Source: Gracilibacillus kekensis (lineage in GTDB: Bacteria > Bacillota > Bacilli > Bacillales > Amphibacillaceae). From it: a stretch of 64,000 nucleotides of DNA. Location of the stretch: contig NZ_FRCZ01000001.1 of assembly GCF_900143085.1 (NCBI RefSeq), positions 496,001 through 560,000 of the forward strand. Reading direction: 5' to 3'. The stretch's first letter is position 1; the number at the start of each line of letters is the position of its first letter. The notes beneath the pieces were generated by a model that did no database searches, was not told the DNA's origin, and saw only the letters and a program-made list of their open reading frames with translations. This document shows, piece by piece, positions 28,304 to 37,554 of this stretch. Both the position numbers and the translations under genes were made by a program.

Positions 28304-28364
28304 AAACTCCAATAGGATAAGCGCCTACCATGTATTCCGCGGTAACTTAAGCCTACTGGAGTTT
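28304..28364 (-). promoter_or_regulatory. RBS-sequestering leader hairpin of the sigma-factor gene
   Basis: On the minus-strand RNA, AAACTCCAGTAGG pairs along 13 positions with CCTATTGGAGTTT (28304-28316 with 28352-28364), with one G-U pair. The stem continues inward with two 4-bp segments (28318-28321 with 28346-28349; 28326-28329 with 28341-28344) and an 11-nt loop. The GGAG ribosome site (28307-28310) lies in the outer stem, 6 nt before the ATG, so the site would be hidden unless the stem opens. It may be an RNA thermometer, a protein-controlled switch or a ligand switch. Confidence 0.65.
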
Positions 28365-28480
28365 TGATTCAATATCATATAACCATACGTGTCTCGCTTC
28401 ATTAAGAAAAAGGTAAACTTGATCAGACTTAGCGATTTTCATTAGAAGAAAATAGATTCTCTCTATTCAATTTTTACATA

Positions 28481-28520
28481 TAAAAACAATCAGCAAGAGC
28501 TCTATCCCCCTACTGATTGT
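28481..28520 (-). terminator. Terminator of the MoxR/vWA operon
   Basis: The stem ACAATCAG/CTGATTGT (28486-28493 with 28513-28520) is followed by five Ts on the minus strand, 28 bp after the last gene of the operon. Confidence 0.75.
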
Positions 28521-28547
28521 CTGCTAACGTATTCTCTATTCTTGCGT

Positions 28548-31343
28548 TTATTTCGACCTTTTTTTCTTGGCATCTAATAATCGAGCCATTCTTTCCTCTC
28601 TGCTCTCACTCTTGGCACTCGGCTTTTCAGGCGGTTTCGTTTGTTTTGGTTTTACGATTGGTGCTTTGGTTATCTTAGGTGGCACCTGTTTTGTTGAAGA
28701 AGCCGCCTTCTTCGATGAAGCCTGCTTTATTTGACTCAGTTGCTGTGACCTTTTTTCCGTCATTTCTTTTGCTCGACTGCGCTTATCATCTAGTCGCGTA
28801 TTCACTTTATTTATAAACGCAAAGTTAAATCGGAACCTTCTTACAGCTACATCGAACAAAAATAATAGTAAAGCAAGACTTAGTAAAAGGTAAAATATAT
28901 CCTGCTGATCATAACGAGGTGGCAAGCCTTCACTAGAAAAGGCACCATCTAAGTTCTCCAAAACGTTCCCGCCACCAGCTGAAGCAATCTCTTCAATCAA
29001 CTGTTGATTAAGTGGTCTGAAGGTATATTCCTCTGAATAAGGAACAACGACACCTGTTTTAAAGGAACTGACAACCTCTCCATCCTCTTCCTCTGTAATC
29101 TGCAGAAAATACACACCTGTTTCATTTGCTTCAAACTTCCCCTGATACTCTCCAGGCGCTTTTGGCTGTAAATCAAACGCTACTTCTTCTCCTGTAGATT
29201 CAACTAATTTTGCATCTAAATGAGCAGTATGATTATCTGGTGCTGCTACGTTTAACGTTACTTGATTTCCTTCGATCTCTTCGGTTATTTGATAGGACTC
29301 CTTTTGATACTGAGGAAACGTCCAAGTAACGATATCATTCCAAAGTGGTGACCAATTTTCCCACTTTGGCCAACCCCCTGCCCATTCACCAGTCAAATCC
29401 GATGTCCAGGCAACTGTTTTTCCTAAACCATATTGCCATCTTGAAAGGATCGGGTCCTCTTTTTCACTCGTCAGAATTTGTTGTGCTCTACCCTTCTGGG
29501 TTGTCGCAATATAGGCATTCATTTGTGGGACAGCATTTTCAAAATAGCTTCCCCATTCATACCCATTGACCAATGCTGGATAAAAAGGATCATCTTCTAT
29601 ATAGGTTTGGGTTACTAATGACGTTTCTCTGGATAAAATCGTTGGAATACTGGAGTTATCCAATACTTCATAAAAACGTCCGCCCCCCAACTGTGCCATC
29701 TCTTCCAATAACATTCGATCAGCTTCCGTGCCAATCGCCACCGTAGATAAGGTTATCCCTTCATTTAAGGATTCCTCAATCATTTCCCGGTAATTGATAG
29801 TTGTAGCAGATTGACCATCTGTTAAAAGAATCACGTGCTTACGCTTTAAATCCAAAGGTTCCATTTGACTATAGGATTGAGATAACGGTGTGAATATATC
29901 GGTACCGCCACTTGCGGTTATCGAACGGATTTTAGTTAACACGTCCTCTTTATCATTGATCGGACCAAGTTCAACCACTTCCCACGGTTGCCCGTCAAAA
30001 GCAGTGACACCAAGCGTATCCTTCTCTCTTAGAAGTTCTACCGATCGTGCTGCTGCCTCACGAGCTAACGCAATTTTATTACCTGCCATACTGCCTGATT
30101 TATCAAGCACAATTGATAAACCTAAGGAGGGTAATTCCTTTTCCCCTTTCAACTCCATATCAACAGGCAAAACCTTTTCGATAGGGGTTTTGAAGTAGCC
30201 ACCCACCCCGAATGATTGGTCGCCGCCGGTCATGATGAAGCCAACTCCAAAATCATGGACCGCACGCTCGATCAACTCCATTTGCTGACCCGTAACCCTA
30301 TGGGCAGCTACATTACTAAGAATGATAGAGTCGTATTTTAAATAATTACTCAATTGCCCAGGTAGTAATTCTGGTTGAATCGTTTCTACTTGAATAGCAG
30401 AGGCATCTAGCGAACTTTCCAGGTTAGCTGCATTGTCGTTTTTCCCTTCGACAATCAGAACATTTGGTACACCTTGCGTTTCAGCAAATCCCGCTAACTG
30501 ATTATTTTCAATTACCTGATCGGCTTCACTGACAATTTCTGCGCGAAAGGTATGAAATCCATCGGTTGTTATTAGATGATTAAATGCCAGCTGGTTACTC
30601 CCTTCCTGAAGCTCCACATTCTCGTCGACAATGTTTTCTCCATTCATCATGATTCGAACCTGACTTGTCGTATCCAAACTGCTGTCAACCGTCATCGAAA
30701 GCGTCGCCTGTTCCCCTAAATAAATATTTTCCGGGACATCAAAAGCAGAAATCGCCACATCCTCCTTATAAGCAGGTGAAAAAGGAAGCACATCGACAAT
30801 ATAGTCCTGTCCGCGCAAATAACTAGCTTGTCTTATCGCATCGCCAATATTCTCATTACCATCTGTCATTAACACGACTCGGCCACGGACATCTTCTGAA
30901 AATTGACTTCCTGCCAATTGCAGGCCAGAGGCTAAATTGGTATAGGACGGATTGACCGTTGTTTGAAAAGAATCAATCGTATTTACCTTGTCAGATAAAG
31001 GGGTTTCAATTACCGCTTCTTTACCAACAGAAACTATAGCTGTCTTATCCTCTGGTGCTTTATCCTGAATCGCTTTATTAACTTGTTCCAATACGGTATC
31101 TCCTTCAGCCATACTATAGGAGCTGTCTACCACAAATGATGTTGCTATTTTTTGAATCGGCCATAAAATCTGTACACCAGCCAAAGCTATAATCATAAAC
31201 GTAAAAATCAAGGCACGCAAAATAACGAGAATAACTTTCCTTCCACCGGCAAGCGATGTATGGGACCGCCCATATAAGTATAAAACAAAGATCATGGAAA
31301 TCAGTCCCAAGAGCCATAAGGGATTATCGACTTGTAATGCCAC
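28548..31343 (-). CDS. Membrane protein with two von Willebrand A domains
   Basis: The product is 931 residues. Two membrane helices lie near the N-terminus. A first vWA-like domain has a MIDAS start Asp73-Ser75-Ser77 (VVDSSYS) and LMTDGNEN. An Ig-like region and a glutamine-amidotransferase-like Rossmann segment (about 290-390, NVLIVEG, MTGGDQSFG) follow. A second vWA has MIDAS Asp414-Ser416-Ser418 (LDKSGSM) and LLTDGQS. A C-terminal helix and a Lys/Pro-rich basic tail end the protein. GTG 31343 follows GGGAGG, so the gene overlaps the preceding one by 20 bp. As last gene of a MoxR/DUF58 operon it probably acts as a metal-dependent adhesion or assembly factor with the ATPase. Confidence 0.85.
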   Translation of the reverse strand: MALQVDNPLWLLGLISMIFVLYLYGRSHTSLAGGRKVILVILRALIFTFMIIALAGVQILWPIQKIATSFVVDSSYSMAEGDTVLEQVNKAIQDKAPEDKTAIVSVGKEAVIETPLSDKVNTIDSFQTTVNPSYTNLASGLQLAGSQFSEDVRGRVVLMTDGNENIGDAIRQASYLRGQDYIVDVLPFSPAYKEDVAISAFDVPENIYLGEQATLSMTVDSSLDTTSQVRIMMNGENIVDENVELQEGSNQLAFNHLITTDGFHTFRAEIVSEADQVIENNQLAGFAETQGVPNVLIVEGKNDNAANLESSLDASAIQVETIQPELLPGQLSNYLKYDSIILSNVAAHRVTGQQMELIERAVHDFGVGFIMTGGDQSFGVGGYFKTPIEKVLPVDMELKGEKELPSLGLSIVLDKSGSMAGNKIALAREAAARSVELLREKDTLGVTAFDGQPWEVVELGPINDKEDVLTKIRSITASGGTDIFTPLSQSYSQMEPLDLKRKHVILLTDGQSATTINYREMIEESLNEGITLSTVAIGTEADRMLLEEMAQLGGGRFYEVLDNSSIPTILSRETSLVTQTYIEDDPFYPALVNGYEWGSYFENAVPQMNAYIATTQKGRAQQILTSEKEDPILSRWQYGLGKTVAWTSDLTGEWAGGWPKWENWSPLWNDIVTWTFPQYQKESYQITEEIEGNQVTLNVAAPDNHTAHLDAKLVESTGEEVAFDLQPKAPGEYQGKFEANETGVYFLQITEEEDGEVVSSFKTGVVVPYSEEYTFRPLNQQLIEEIASAGGGNVLENLDGAFSSEGLPPRYDQQDIFYLLLSLALLLFLFDVAVRRFRFNFAFINKVNTRLDDKRSRAKEMTEKRSQQLSQIKQASSKKAASSTKQVPPKITKAPIVKPKQTKPPEKPSAKSESREERMARLLDAKKKRSK

Positions 31344-33150
31344 GTCGATACACCTCCCATTCGACAAACAGTATCAATAATGCAATGGCAGCAAATACTC
31401 GCCATATTTCTCGCTTCGATAGTTTTGAACCCATTGCTTCTTCCCCTTCGACACCGATAGAAAAGGAGTCCGCTGTTTCGTTGGTTCTTTCTTCAGGATC
31501 CAATTGCACAACAAAGTGCCGCTGAACAGATCCTGCATTGGTTATTTCATGAAGCTGATAGATTCCTGGTTTACCAGGCATAGTTACCTCTCGCTCACCA
31601 AGCTCCAATTGCTTTATCACTTCACCATTTAGCGCTTCAAACGACGCTTCATTTGCCATAGTAGAAAAATGAATTTTAGCTGTCTCTAGTGGTGCATAAT
31701 ATCCTAATGAGCTGCTTTCTGCTAATCCTGCAATACTATTAGCTAGCAAAATTGGAAAATCCGGTTGCAATGGCCAATCCGAATCTTGAAAATCAAACGC
31801 ATAGAAAATAATCGGATCATTTTGATAGATTCCTTGTGCCAAAATGGTCTGCTCACCGCTTTGTACAAGTGGCTGTAACCCATGCCAATCCTCAACAGGA
31901 TAAGCTTGTTCCAAGTAAATGTTTTGCACATTGGTAAAGGCTAACAAGTCGGACTCTTCCGCTTGCTGTAAACCGTATTCTAATTTTCCTTTTTCGTTCA
32001 CACCAAAAGGTCCGTCAGTAGCTGGTGCCATAATCAATTTAGAACCGCTAGGCCATTGATCTGCTTGCACACCTGCTAACAGATAGATGTTCTCTGATTG
32101 ATGTTCTGGAAAAGCGTATTCGCCATTTTCATTTTTGGTTACCGATGTAATCTCATGCCCTGCGGATAATAGCGCCTGTTCGATAAACGGATTCACCTCA
32201 CCTGCTATATAAACAGATGGGGCTTGCTGTTGAGGTAAGAGGGCATGCATCTCATTATCAAGCAGATATCCATCACCTTCTATTTCGACTTGATAATAAT
32301 CATAAACAGGTAACTGATCAATTCGAACCGTCTGTTCTTCATTTGCCGAAATAGATTCGGTTACTTGTGTTAACACCTGATCCTCAAAACGAATGGTTAA
32401 CGCTACATCAGTATCCTCTGAAGATTGATTGGCTACAGTCACAATCGCGGCAACCTGATCCTCTGTTTGCTTCACGCCGAACGATTGCAAGGATATATTA
32501 TCAGAAACGCCCGTACGATTGTGGACAACCACAGGCTGTGATAGATTCTGATCAGTCAAATGTTCTTTAGTCAGATGATCCGTAAAAATATGTACTTCTC
32601 CTGTCCCTTGTTGAAGGAAAGATGTTGCTAGTTGAATGGCATCCTCGAGATTTTGATGTTGATAAGAAACCTCCAAATTCCTGATTTGCTCACGAACCCT
32701 ATTGTGATCTGTTTGGTTTGTCGCAAGGATAGCGGGCGTTTTCCCGGCTTGGATTACACTTACCTGCTGCCCACTTCCTAGCGAATCTACTAAATCCTCT
32801 GCCTGTTCTTTCGCTTCCGCTAGCCTCGTTGTTCCATCTTGTTCCATCATCATAGTGGCAGATGTATCCATGACAATCACCAAATGATCCCCACTTACCG
32901 ACTCATTTTCGAGATACGGACGTGTGAGCGCCAATATAAGAAAAAGTAAAATAAGAAGTTGTAATAAAAGCAATAAATTCTTCTGTAATTTGCGCCACCA
33001 GTGATCGGATTCCCACTCTTGAAAGGTTCGCTCCCAAAGGTAAATCGATGAAATGTTTTGTTGATCAAATTGCTTCTTGAAAAAGTAAAATAAAAGCAGA
33101 ATCGGAATTGCTGTTAAAAACCAAAAAGAAATTGGTGCCAAAAATCCCAT
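31324..33150 (-). CDS. BatA/vWA membrane protein
   Basis: The 608-residue product begins with the aerotolerance-regulator (BatA) N-terminal region: two membrane helices flanking a WERTFQEWESDHWW segment. A vWA domain follows, with a variant MIDAS Asp95-Thr96-Ser97-Ala98-Thr99, where Thr replaces the last Ser. The middle is beta-rich and extracellular by prediction. A C-terminal helix precedes RRGITSR. Start ATG 33150 has GGAGGTGATGGG before it. It lies 4 bp after the DUF58 gene and overlaps the two-vWA gene, so all three are probably one complex. Confidence 0.85.
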   Translation of the reverse strand: MGFLAPISFWFLTAIPILLLFYFFKKQFDQQNISSIYLWERTFQEWESDHWWRKLQKNLLLLLQLLILLFLILALTRPYLENESVSGDHLVIVMDTSATMMMEQDGTTRLAEAKEQAEDLVDSLGSGQQVSVIQAGKTPAILATNQTDHNRVREQIRNLEVSYQHQNLEDAIQLATSFLQQGTGEVHIFTDHLTKEHLTDQNLSQPVVVHNRTGVSDNISLQSFGVKQTEDQVAAIVTVANQSSEDTDVALTIRFEDQVLTQVTESISANEEQTVRIDQLPVYDYYQVEIEGDGYLLDNEMHALLPQQQAPSVYIAGEVNPFIEQALLSAGHEITSVTKNENGEYAFPEHQSENIYLLAGVQADQWPSGSKLIMAPATDGPFGVNEKGKLEYGLQQAEESDLLAFTNVQNIYLEQAYPVEDWHGLQPLVQSGEQTILAQGIYQNDPIIFYAFDFQDSDWPLQPDFPILLANSIAGLAESSSLGYYAPLETAKIHFSTMANEASFEALNGEVIKQLELGEREVTMPGKPGIYQLHEITNAGSVQRHFVVQLDPEERTNETADSFSIGVEGEEAMGSKLSKREIWRVFAAIALLILFVEWEVYRRGITSR

Positions 33151-33154
33151 CCCA

Positions 33155-34036
33155 TCACCTCCTGAGCCATCCTTTTTGCATCAATGATGAAAAAATCGTT
33201 TCTTCTACACTTTGGGAGGTCGGACAACTAATGAACTCCATCCCTCGTTTCTGACAGAACGACTTGATTTGATTTGTATGATTTTGAAATAATTGCTTGT
33301 ATTGATGAAGCACCTTTTGTGACATCGACACTTCTCTTTCTCTCGTTGTTTCAATATCGATTAATTGTAAATCCCCTATGTAGTCAGGGTTGATTTCTTC
33401 TGGCAATACAACTTGTAAAAGTAAGACTTGTTGATGCCGCGCCTGCATTTGTTTCAGTGCTGAAAACAAATCATCCGGATCATCTAAAAAATCGCTAATC
33501 AAAATAGTCAGTGCCCCTTTTCTCCCCGAACGAGACGCTTGCAGCAATTGTTGACCAAATCGTTGTTCATCAGTTGCAACTGCTGTCTGATCGATACAAT
33601 CCATGACATGATTAATCATTGCCTTCCCTTTCGTATCAGGATACGAGTTGGACGGAGAAGCAATCGCTGTAAACTTTAAACGGTCCGAATTGGCCAAAGC
33701 CAAAAAAGTACATGCTGCTGCAAGTTGTTTGGCTCTTAGCCATTTTTCCTTAGCGATCCCCATTGATTTCGTACAATCTAAATAAATGGAAACAGGAAGC
33801 TCTTGTTCATCCAAAAATCGTTTAATATAAAACTTGCTTGTTCTAGCATATGTATTCCAATCAATTTGCCTTAAGTCATCGCCAGGACTGTACAACCGAT
33901 AATCAGAAAATTCCAAAGAGGAGCCAAGTCGTTGTGACCGACGTTCTCCCTTATGTCCGCCCCGCACCATTCTTTTTGAAGTCAATTTAAAGTTGGAAAG
34001 TCGTTTCGTTACTACCGGTGACAGGAGCTCACTCAT
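33155..34036 (-). CDS. DUF58 domain-containing protein
   Basis: The 293-residue protein carries the DUF58 hallmark (YSPGDDLRQIDWNTYART) and a vWA-like fold after it (IYLDCTKSMG, ILISDFLDD). It has no membrane segment. DUF58 genes almost always sit next to MoxR ATPases, as here (24-bp gap). It is thought to link the ATPase to vWA clients; the details are unknown. The start is ATG 34036. Confidence 0.9.
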   Translation of the reverse strand: MSELLSPVVTKRLSNFKLTSKRMVRGGHKGERRSQRLGSSLEFSDYRLYSPGDDLRQIDWNTYARTSKFYIKRFLDEQELPVSIYLDCTKSMGIAKEKWLRAKQLAAACTFLALANSDRLKFTAIASPSNSYPDTKGKAMINHVMDCIDQTAVATDEQRFGQQLLQASRSGRKGALTILISDFLDDPDDLFSALKQMQARHQQVLLLQVVLPEEINPDYIGDLQLIDIETTREREVSMSQKVLHQYKQLFQNHTNQIKSFCQKRGMEFISCPTSQSVEETIFSSLMQKGWLRR

Positions 34037-34060
34037 CTGATCACAACCTTTCTTTTGCTA

Positions 34061-35050
34061 TCAATCGCTTTCCACAGCTTCAAGCAATTCGGTAATTAAT
34101 GCATCTTTATCAACCTGACTTGCTTCCCCTTCAAAATTCAAAAAGAGACGATGTCTTAAGACCGAATGTGCTACCTTTTTAATATCATTAATCGACACAT
34201 TGTAACGCCCGTCAAATAATGCCCGAACCTTGGCAATGCTAATTAAACTTTGCATCCCCCTTGGACCTGAACCGTAATCAACATATTCTCTTACTTTCTC
34301 TGTTGCACGCTCATCTGCAGGATGTGTCGCCATCGTTAGATTAACCGCATAATCCAACACATTATCTGCTATCAATAATTGCTTCGCTAACGTTTGGACA
34401 TGAACCACATACGCATCATTGACGATTTGTTCTAATTGAGGAAGACGTGCACCCGTCGTTCGATTGGCTATTTCCTTTAATTCATCACGAGTTGGATACG
34501 ATACATTGATTTTCATCACAAAGCGATCCATCTGCGCTTCTGGTAAAGGATACGTTCCCTCAAGCTCGATCGGGTTTTGCGTAGCAAGCACAAAAAATGG
34601 TCTGGGTAATTGATGCATTTCGCCCATCACTGTCACCGTATGCTCTCCCATTGCTTCAAGCAATGCACTTTGAGTCTTAGGAGTGGCACGGTTGATTTCA
34701 TCTGCTAACACAATATTTGAAAAAAGCGGACCCGGGTGGAAGACAAAGGACTGTCCGCCATTCTCGTTCGGCTGAATCATATTGGTTCCGGTAATATCAG
34801 AAGGCATTAAATCCGGGGTGAACTGCACCCGGGAAAATGTCATGTCCATCACTTCCGATATTTTTCGAACGAGCATCGTTTTCCCGAGTCCCGGCAGTCC
34901 TTCCAATAAGACATGCCCTTGGGCAAATATTCCCCATAAAAGCTGATCCACCACATCCTCTTGTCCGACGATGAAACGACTAATTTCATTTTTTACTAAT
35001 GCTATCTTTTCCTTTACTTCGATCAATTCGTTTTCCTTCATTTCTTCCAT
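34061..35050 (-). CDS. MoxR-family AAA+ ATPase
   Basis: The 329-residue cytosolic ATPase has Walker A GLPGLGKT, Walker B VLADEINR, sensor 1 ATQNP and the MoxR-specific GPLFSNIVLADEINRATPKT (20 residues). MoxR proteins act as chaperones or activators of vWA proteins. It begins 2 bp after the coiled-coil gene stop; GGAGGAG is inside that gene's end, so expression is coupled. DUF58 and two vWA genes follow, the usual MoxR module. Confidence 0.92.
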   Translation of the reverse strand: MEEMKENELIEVKEKIALVKNEISRFIVGQEDVVDQLLWGIFAQGHVLLEGLPGLGKTMLVRKISEVMDMTFSRVQFTPDLMPSDITGTNMIQPNENGGQSFVFHPGPLFSNIVLADEINRATPKTQSALLEAMGEHTVTVMGEMHQLPRPFFVLATQNPIELEGTYPLPEAQMDRFVMKINVSYPTRDELKEIANRTTGARLPQLEQIVNDAYVVHVQTLAKQLLIADNVLDYAVNLTMATHPADERATEKVREYVDYGSGPRGMQSLISIAKVRALFDGRYNVSINDIKKVAHSVLRHRLFLNFEGEASQVDKDALITELLEAVESD

Positions 35051-35052
35051 GT

Positions 35053-36675
35053 TTAGCTCTCCTCCGCTGGCTTAATGTCAGAAAAATAGTTCTTAATGAT
35101 TTCCTGTAAATGGTCTGGGTAATCGTTTCTTTCCAAGGCTTGTCGATAGGTATTTTCATAGTGCCCATACACTTCCTCATAGGAACGCACTTCACCAGGC
35201 AAAACAGGTGCATTAGGAGCCACTTGTTTTTCGCTTAATCCAGAACCTAACTCCCCTTGATCTACTTCCTGATTTTCCTGACCATCCAGCTCTTGTGGAA
35301 CGGATAACTCCTGACTACCAGCTCCTAAACCAGCACCATTCCCAGTACCTGATCCGCTTCCCGAACCTGCACCTGCTCCAGAGCCTGAACCTGAGCCATT
35401 GCCAGATCCCGATCCGTTGCCATTGCCAGAGCCATTTCCATTACCATTACTTGATCCACTTCCATTTTGAGAAGACGAACCAGACCCCTGTTGTTGACCA
35501 TTCTGACCGGATTGCCCACTTGTCCCAGTACTGCCATTTGATGGAGAACCTCCATTTGAAAAAGCAAGCGGACCATTAGTAGGGAGACCGGCAGAAGACA
35601 TTTGTTGATTGAAATTACTTGCCAGCTCTTGCACGTCTTGTTGGGCATCAGCAAGCATCGCATCATCATCAGAACCCTCCACTAAATCCTTCAAATCGTT
35701 TTCTAAGCTAGCCATCAACTCTTCTAGCTCTTCCTTCGATAACGTTTCTTCCGTTAGATGATCACTGTCTGTTCCAAGCGCATTTGCGACTGATTGCAGT
35801 TTTTCTTGTAATGCCTGTAATTCTTCTTCACTTAATTGCTCTAACTGATTGCGCATTTCCGCCATCTCTTGCTCAATTTGATCTGAATTACGATTATTAG
35901 CAGCTTGTGCGAGTGAATCCAACCCTTGCTGCTTCATTTGTTCTGTTAACTCATTTACTTGATTTTGATTCGTTTCAGCCTGTTCCTTTAGTTCATTCAG
36001 CTGTGCTTCAGCCTCTAATAACTTTTTATTCATTTCATCTGCTTGTTCCGCGTTTTTCACTTCTTCCACAAGCTTAGCAAGCTCCTTCTCTGCTTCCTCG
36101 CCAACCTCTTTATGTTCTTCTGTAAGTTGTTCCACTTTTTCCTTATTTTCCTCGACGATTTCGATTTCTTTTTCCCTGTGTTGAGCCGATTCCATCACAT
36201 CATTAGGAAATGCTACTCCCAGGTACGACAGCACCAACAGACCACACGTAAGAGCGAATGGCTTCCATCTCCACCAGTCAACTTTCTCCTTTTTAATAAA
36301 AGGTAAGACTTGCCTGATTTTGCTTAAGGTGTCTTTACGTTGAAGAGCGGCAATGGCAGAAGTCTCCTCCATGAAATGATACGTGGTCATCACTCGATCC
36401 TCTAAGCCTTGTTGATCCAATTTCTTAATCGCATCCACATTGGTCGGCCGCTTCCAAACGAGATAGCAACATAAAAGGACAAACGCAACTACGATCGTAA
36501 TCACGATTTTGTTTTCTAAAAAAGGAATGACCAAAAAGCGACTAGACAGAATCCATAGCAAAGCAAGACTTGCACAAGTAATCAATACAAGATAGAGCCA
36601 AGCAGTCAATGCCTGCTTCCATAGTTTTCTTTTTACTTCTTTTAGCAATCGAAAAAAATGGTCCTGCTGATCCAT
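35053..36675 (-). CDS. Membrane-anchored coiled-coil protein with Gly/Ser/Asn-rich region
   Basis: The 540-residue protein has three hydrophobic segments near the N-terminus (about 25-45, 52-70, 145-160). A long acidic coiled coil (about 170-345) contains EELQALQEKLQ-like heptads. A low-complexity stretch of mostly Gly, Ser and Asn (about 385-450) and a conserved-looking tail (EVRSYEEVYGHYENTYRQ, then YPDHLQEIIKNYF) end it. Similar tails occur on large membrane proteins next to MoxR operons. I do not recognise a function. The repeats may vary in number between strains. It lies between the ABC permease and MoxR genes. Confidence 0.65.
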   Translation of the reverse strand: MDQQDHFFRLLKEVKRKLWKQALTAWLYLVLITCASLALLWILSSRFLVIPFLENKIVITIVVAFVLLCCYLVWKRPTNVDAIKKLDQQGLEDRVMTTYHFMEETSAIAALQRKDTLSKIRQVLPFIKKEKVDWWRWKPFALTCGLLVLSYLGVAFPNDVMESAQHREKEIEIVEENKEKVEQLTEEHKEVGEEAEKELAKLVEEVKNAEQADEMNKKLLEAEAQLNELKEQAETNQNQVNELTEQMKQQGLDSLAQAANNRNSDQIEQEMAEMRNQLEQLSEEELQALQEKLQSVANALGTDSDHLTEETLSKEELEELMASLENDLKDLVEGSDDDAMLADAQQDVQELASNFNQQMSSAGLPTNGPLAFSNGGSPSNGSTGTSGQSGQNGQQQGSGSSSQNGSGSSNGNGNGSGNGNGSGSGNGSGSGSGAGAGSGSGSGTGNGAGLGAGSQELSVPQELDGQENQEVDQGELGSGLSEKQVAPNAPVLPGEVRSYEEVYGHYENTYRQALERNDYPDHLQEIIKNYFSDIKPAEES

Positions 36676-36678
36676 AGA

Positions 36679-37554
36679 TTATCCCTTCTTCGCCTTTTTT
36701 GACTTCGCCTTCATACTAGGCCTTAGCTTTTTAATTGCAATCATTAAAGAGAGTAGTGTCATGATGATATAGGCTGGTGTGTAGCCGACCCATAATGGTA
36801 CATGAATACCTAATTGATCAAATTCATACATAAACATATTCGATTGCAACGTAGAAAACATTGAAACAGCCGGATTAAAGATGAGTAAGAAATAAGGTAG
36901 CATGTTATTCGATTGTCCAGCTGTCCCTTGTGAAAACCCTAAAATGAATTGAAGGGAAATAACAAAAAGTATGATCGTACCTACCAGCAAAAATAACATG
37001 ATCCCATACGTCGTAATCGTCGCAACAATCGTTTTCTTTAATACGGTTGAAAACATAATCCCGATACTTCCAATCGTAAGCATCGTCAACAATAAGAAAC
37101 CGAACATGATCAATACCGTTTGAGGTGAAACACCACCATATAGAAAAACAATACTGTACAACGGTAAAGATGCCACAAGCATAAGCATTAAAAATAATAT
37201 CGAGGAAAACAATTTACTTAAGATAATCGATGTTGATGATTGTTGTGTCGTCAACAGAATATTAAGTGTCTGCTTTTCCCTTTCACCACTAATCGCACCT
37301 GCTGTTAAACCGGGAGTAATAAAGACGATCAAGCCAAGCTGACCCATCGACAGCAGCATAAATAAATTCCTGCTGTCTTCAGAAGTAAAGCCATCTTGTG
37401 AAAACTGTGTTTCAATATAGATAAATGCTAAACAAACCGCTCCACAAATAGCGAGAAACAATAAAATACTAATGAAACTTTTAAATGAGCGAAACCTTAA
37501 TTTAATTTCTTTGTTCAATACTGGGTTAATCATTAACGACTGTAATCGACTCAC
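36679..37554 (-). CDS. ABC-2-type transporter permease
   Basis: The 291-residue product has six hydrophobic segments and the ABC-2 pattern with an amphipathic N-terminal helix (VLNKEIKLRFRSFKSF) and GLTAGAISGEREKQTL before the second helix. It starts at GTG 37554 directly after the ATPase stop. It should form the membrane part of an exporter with the upstream ATPase. The substrate is unknown; the operon suggests a role at the cell envelope. Confidence 0.85.
   Translation of the reverse strand: MSRLQSLMINPVLNKEIKLRFRSFKSFISILLFLAICGAVCLAFIYIETQFSQDGFTSEDSRNLFMLLSMGQLGLIVFITPGLTAGAISGEREKQTLNILLTTQQSSTSIILSKLFSSILFLMLMLVASLPLYSIVFLYGGVSPQTVLIMFGFLLLTMLTIGSIGIMFSTVLKKTIVATITTYGIMLFLLVGTIILFVISLQFILGFSQGTAGQSNNMLPYFLLIFNPAVSMFSTLQSNMFMYEFDQLGIHVPLWVGYTPAYIIMTLLSLMIAIKKLRPSMKAKSKKAKKG

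Noticed and set aside
28313-28350. Relationship between the sigma-factor hairpin and the cvfB leader because both contain CATGTA and CCGCGG
   Set aside because: The shared bases are short and their structural contexts differ.
35295-35669. Antisense frames through the Gly/Ser/Asn tract
   Set aside because: They are by-products of low-complexity sequence within a well-supported gene.
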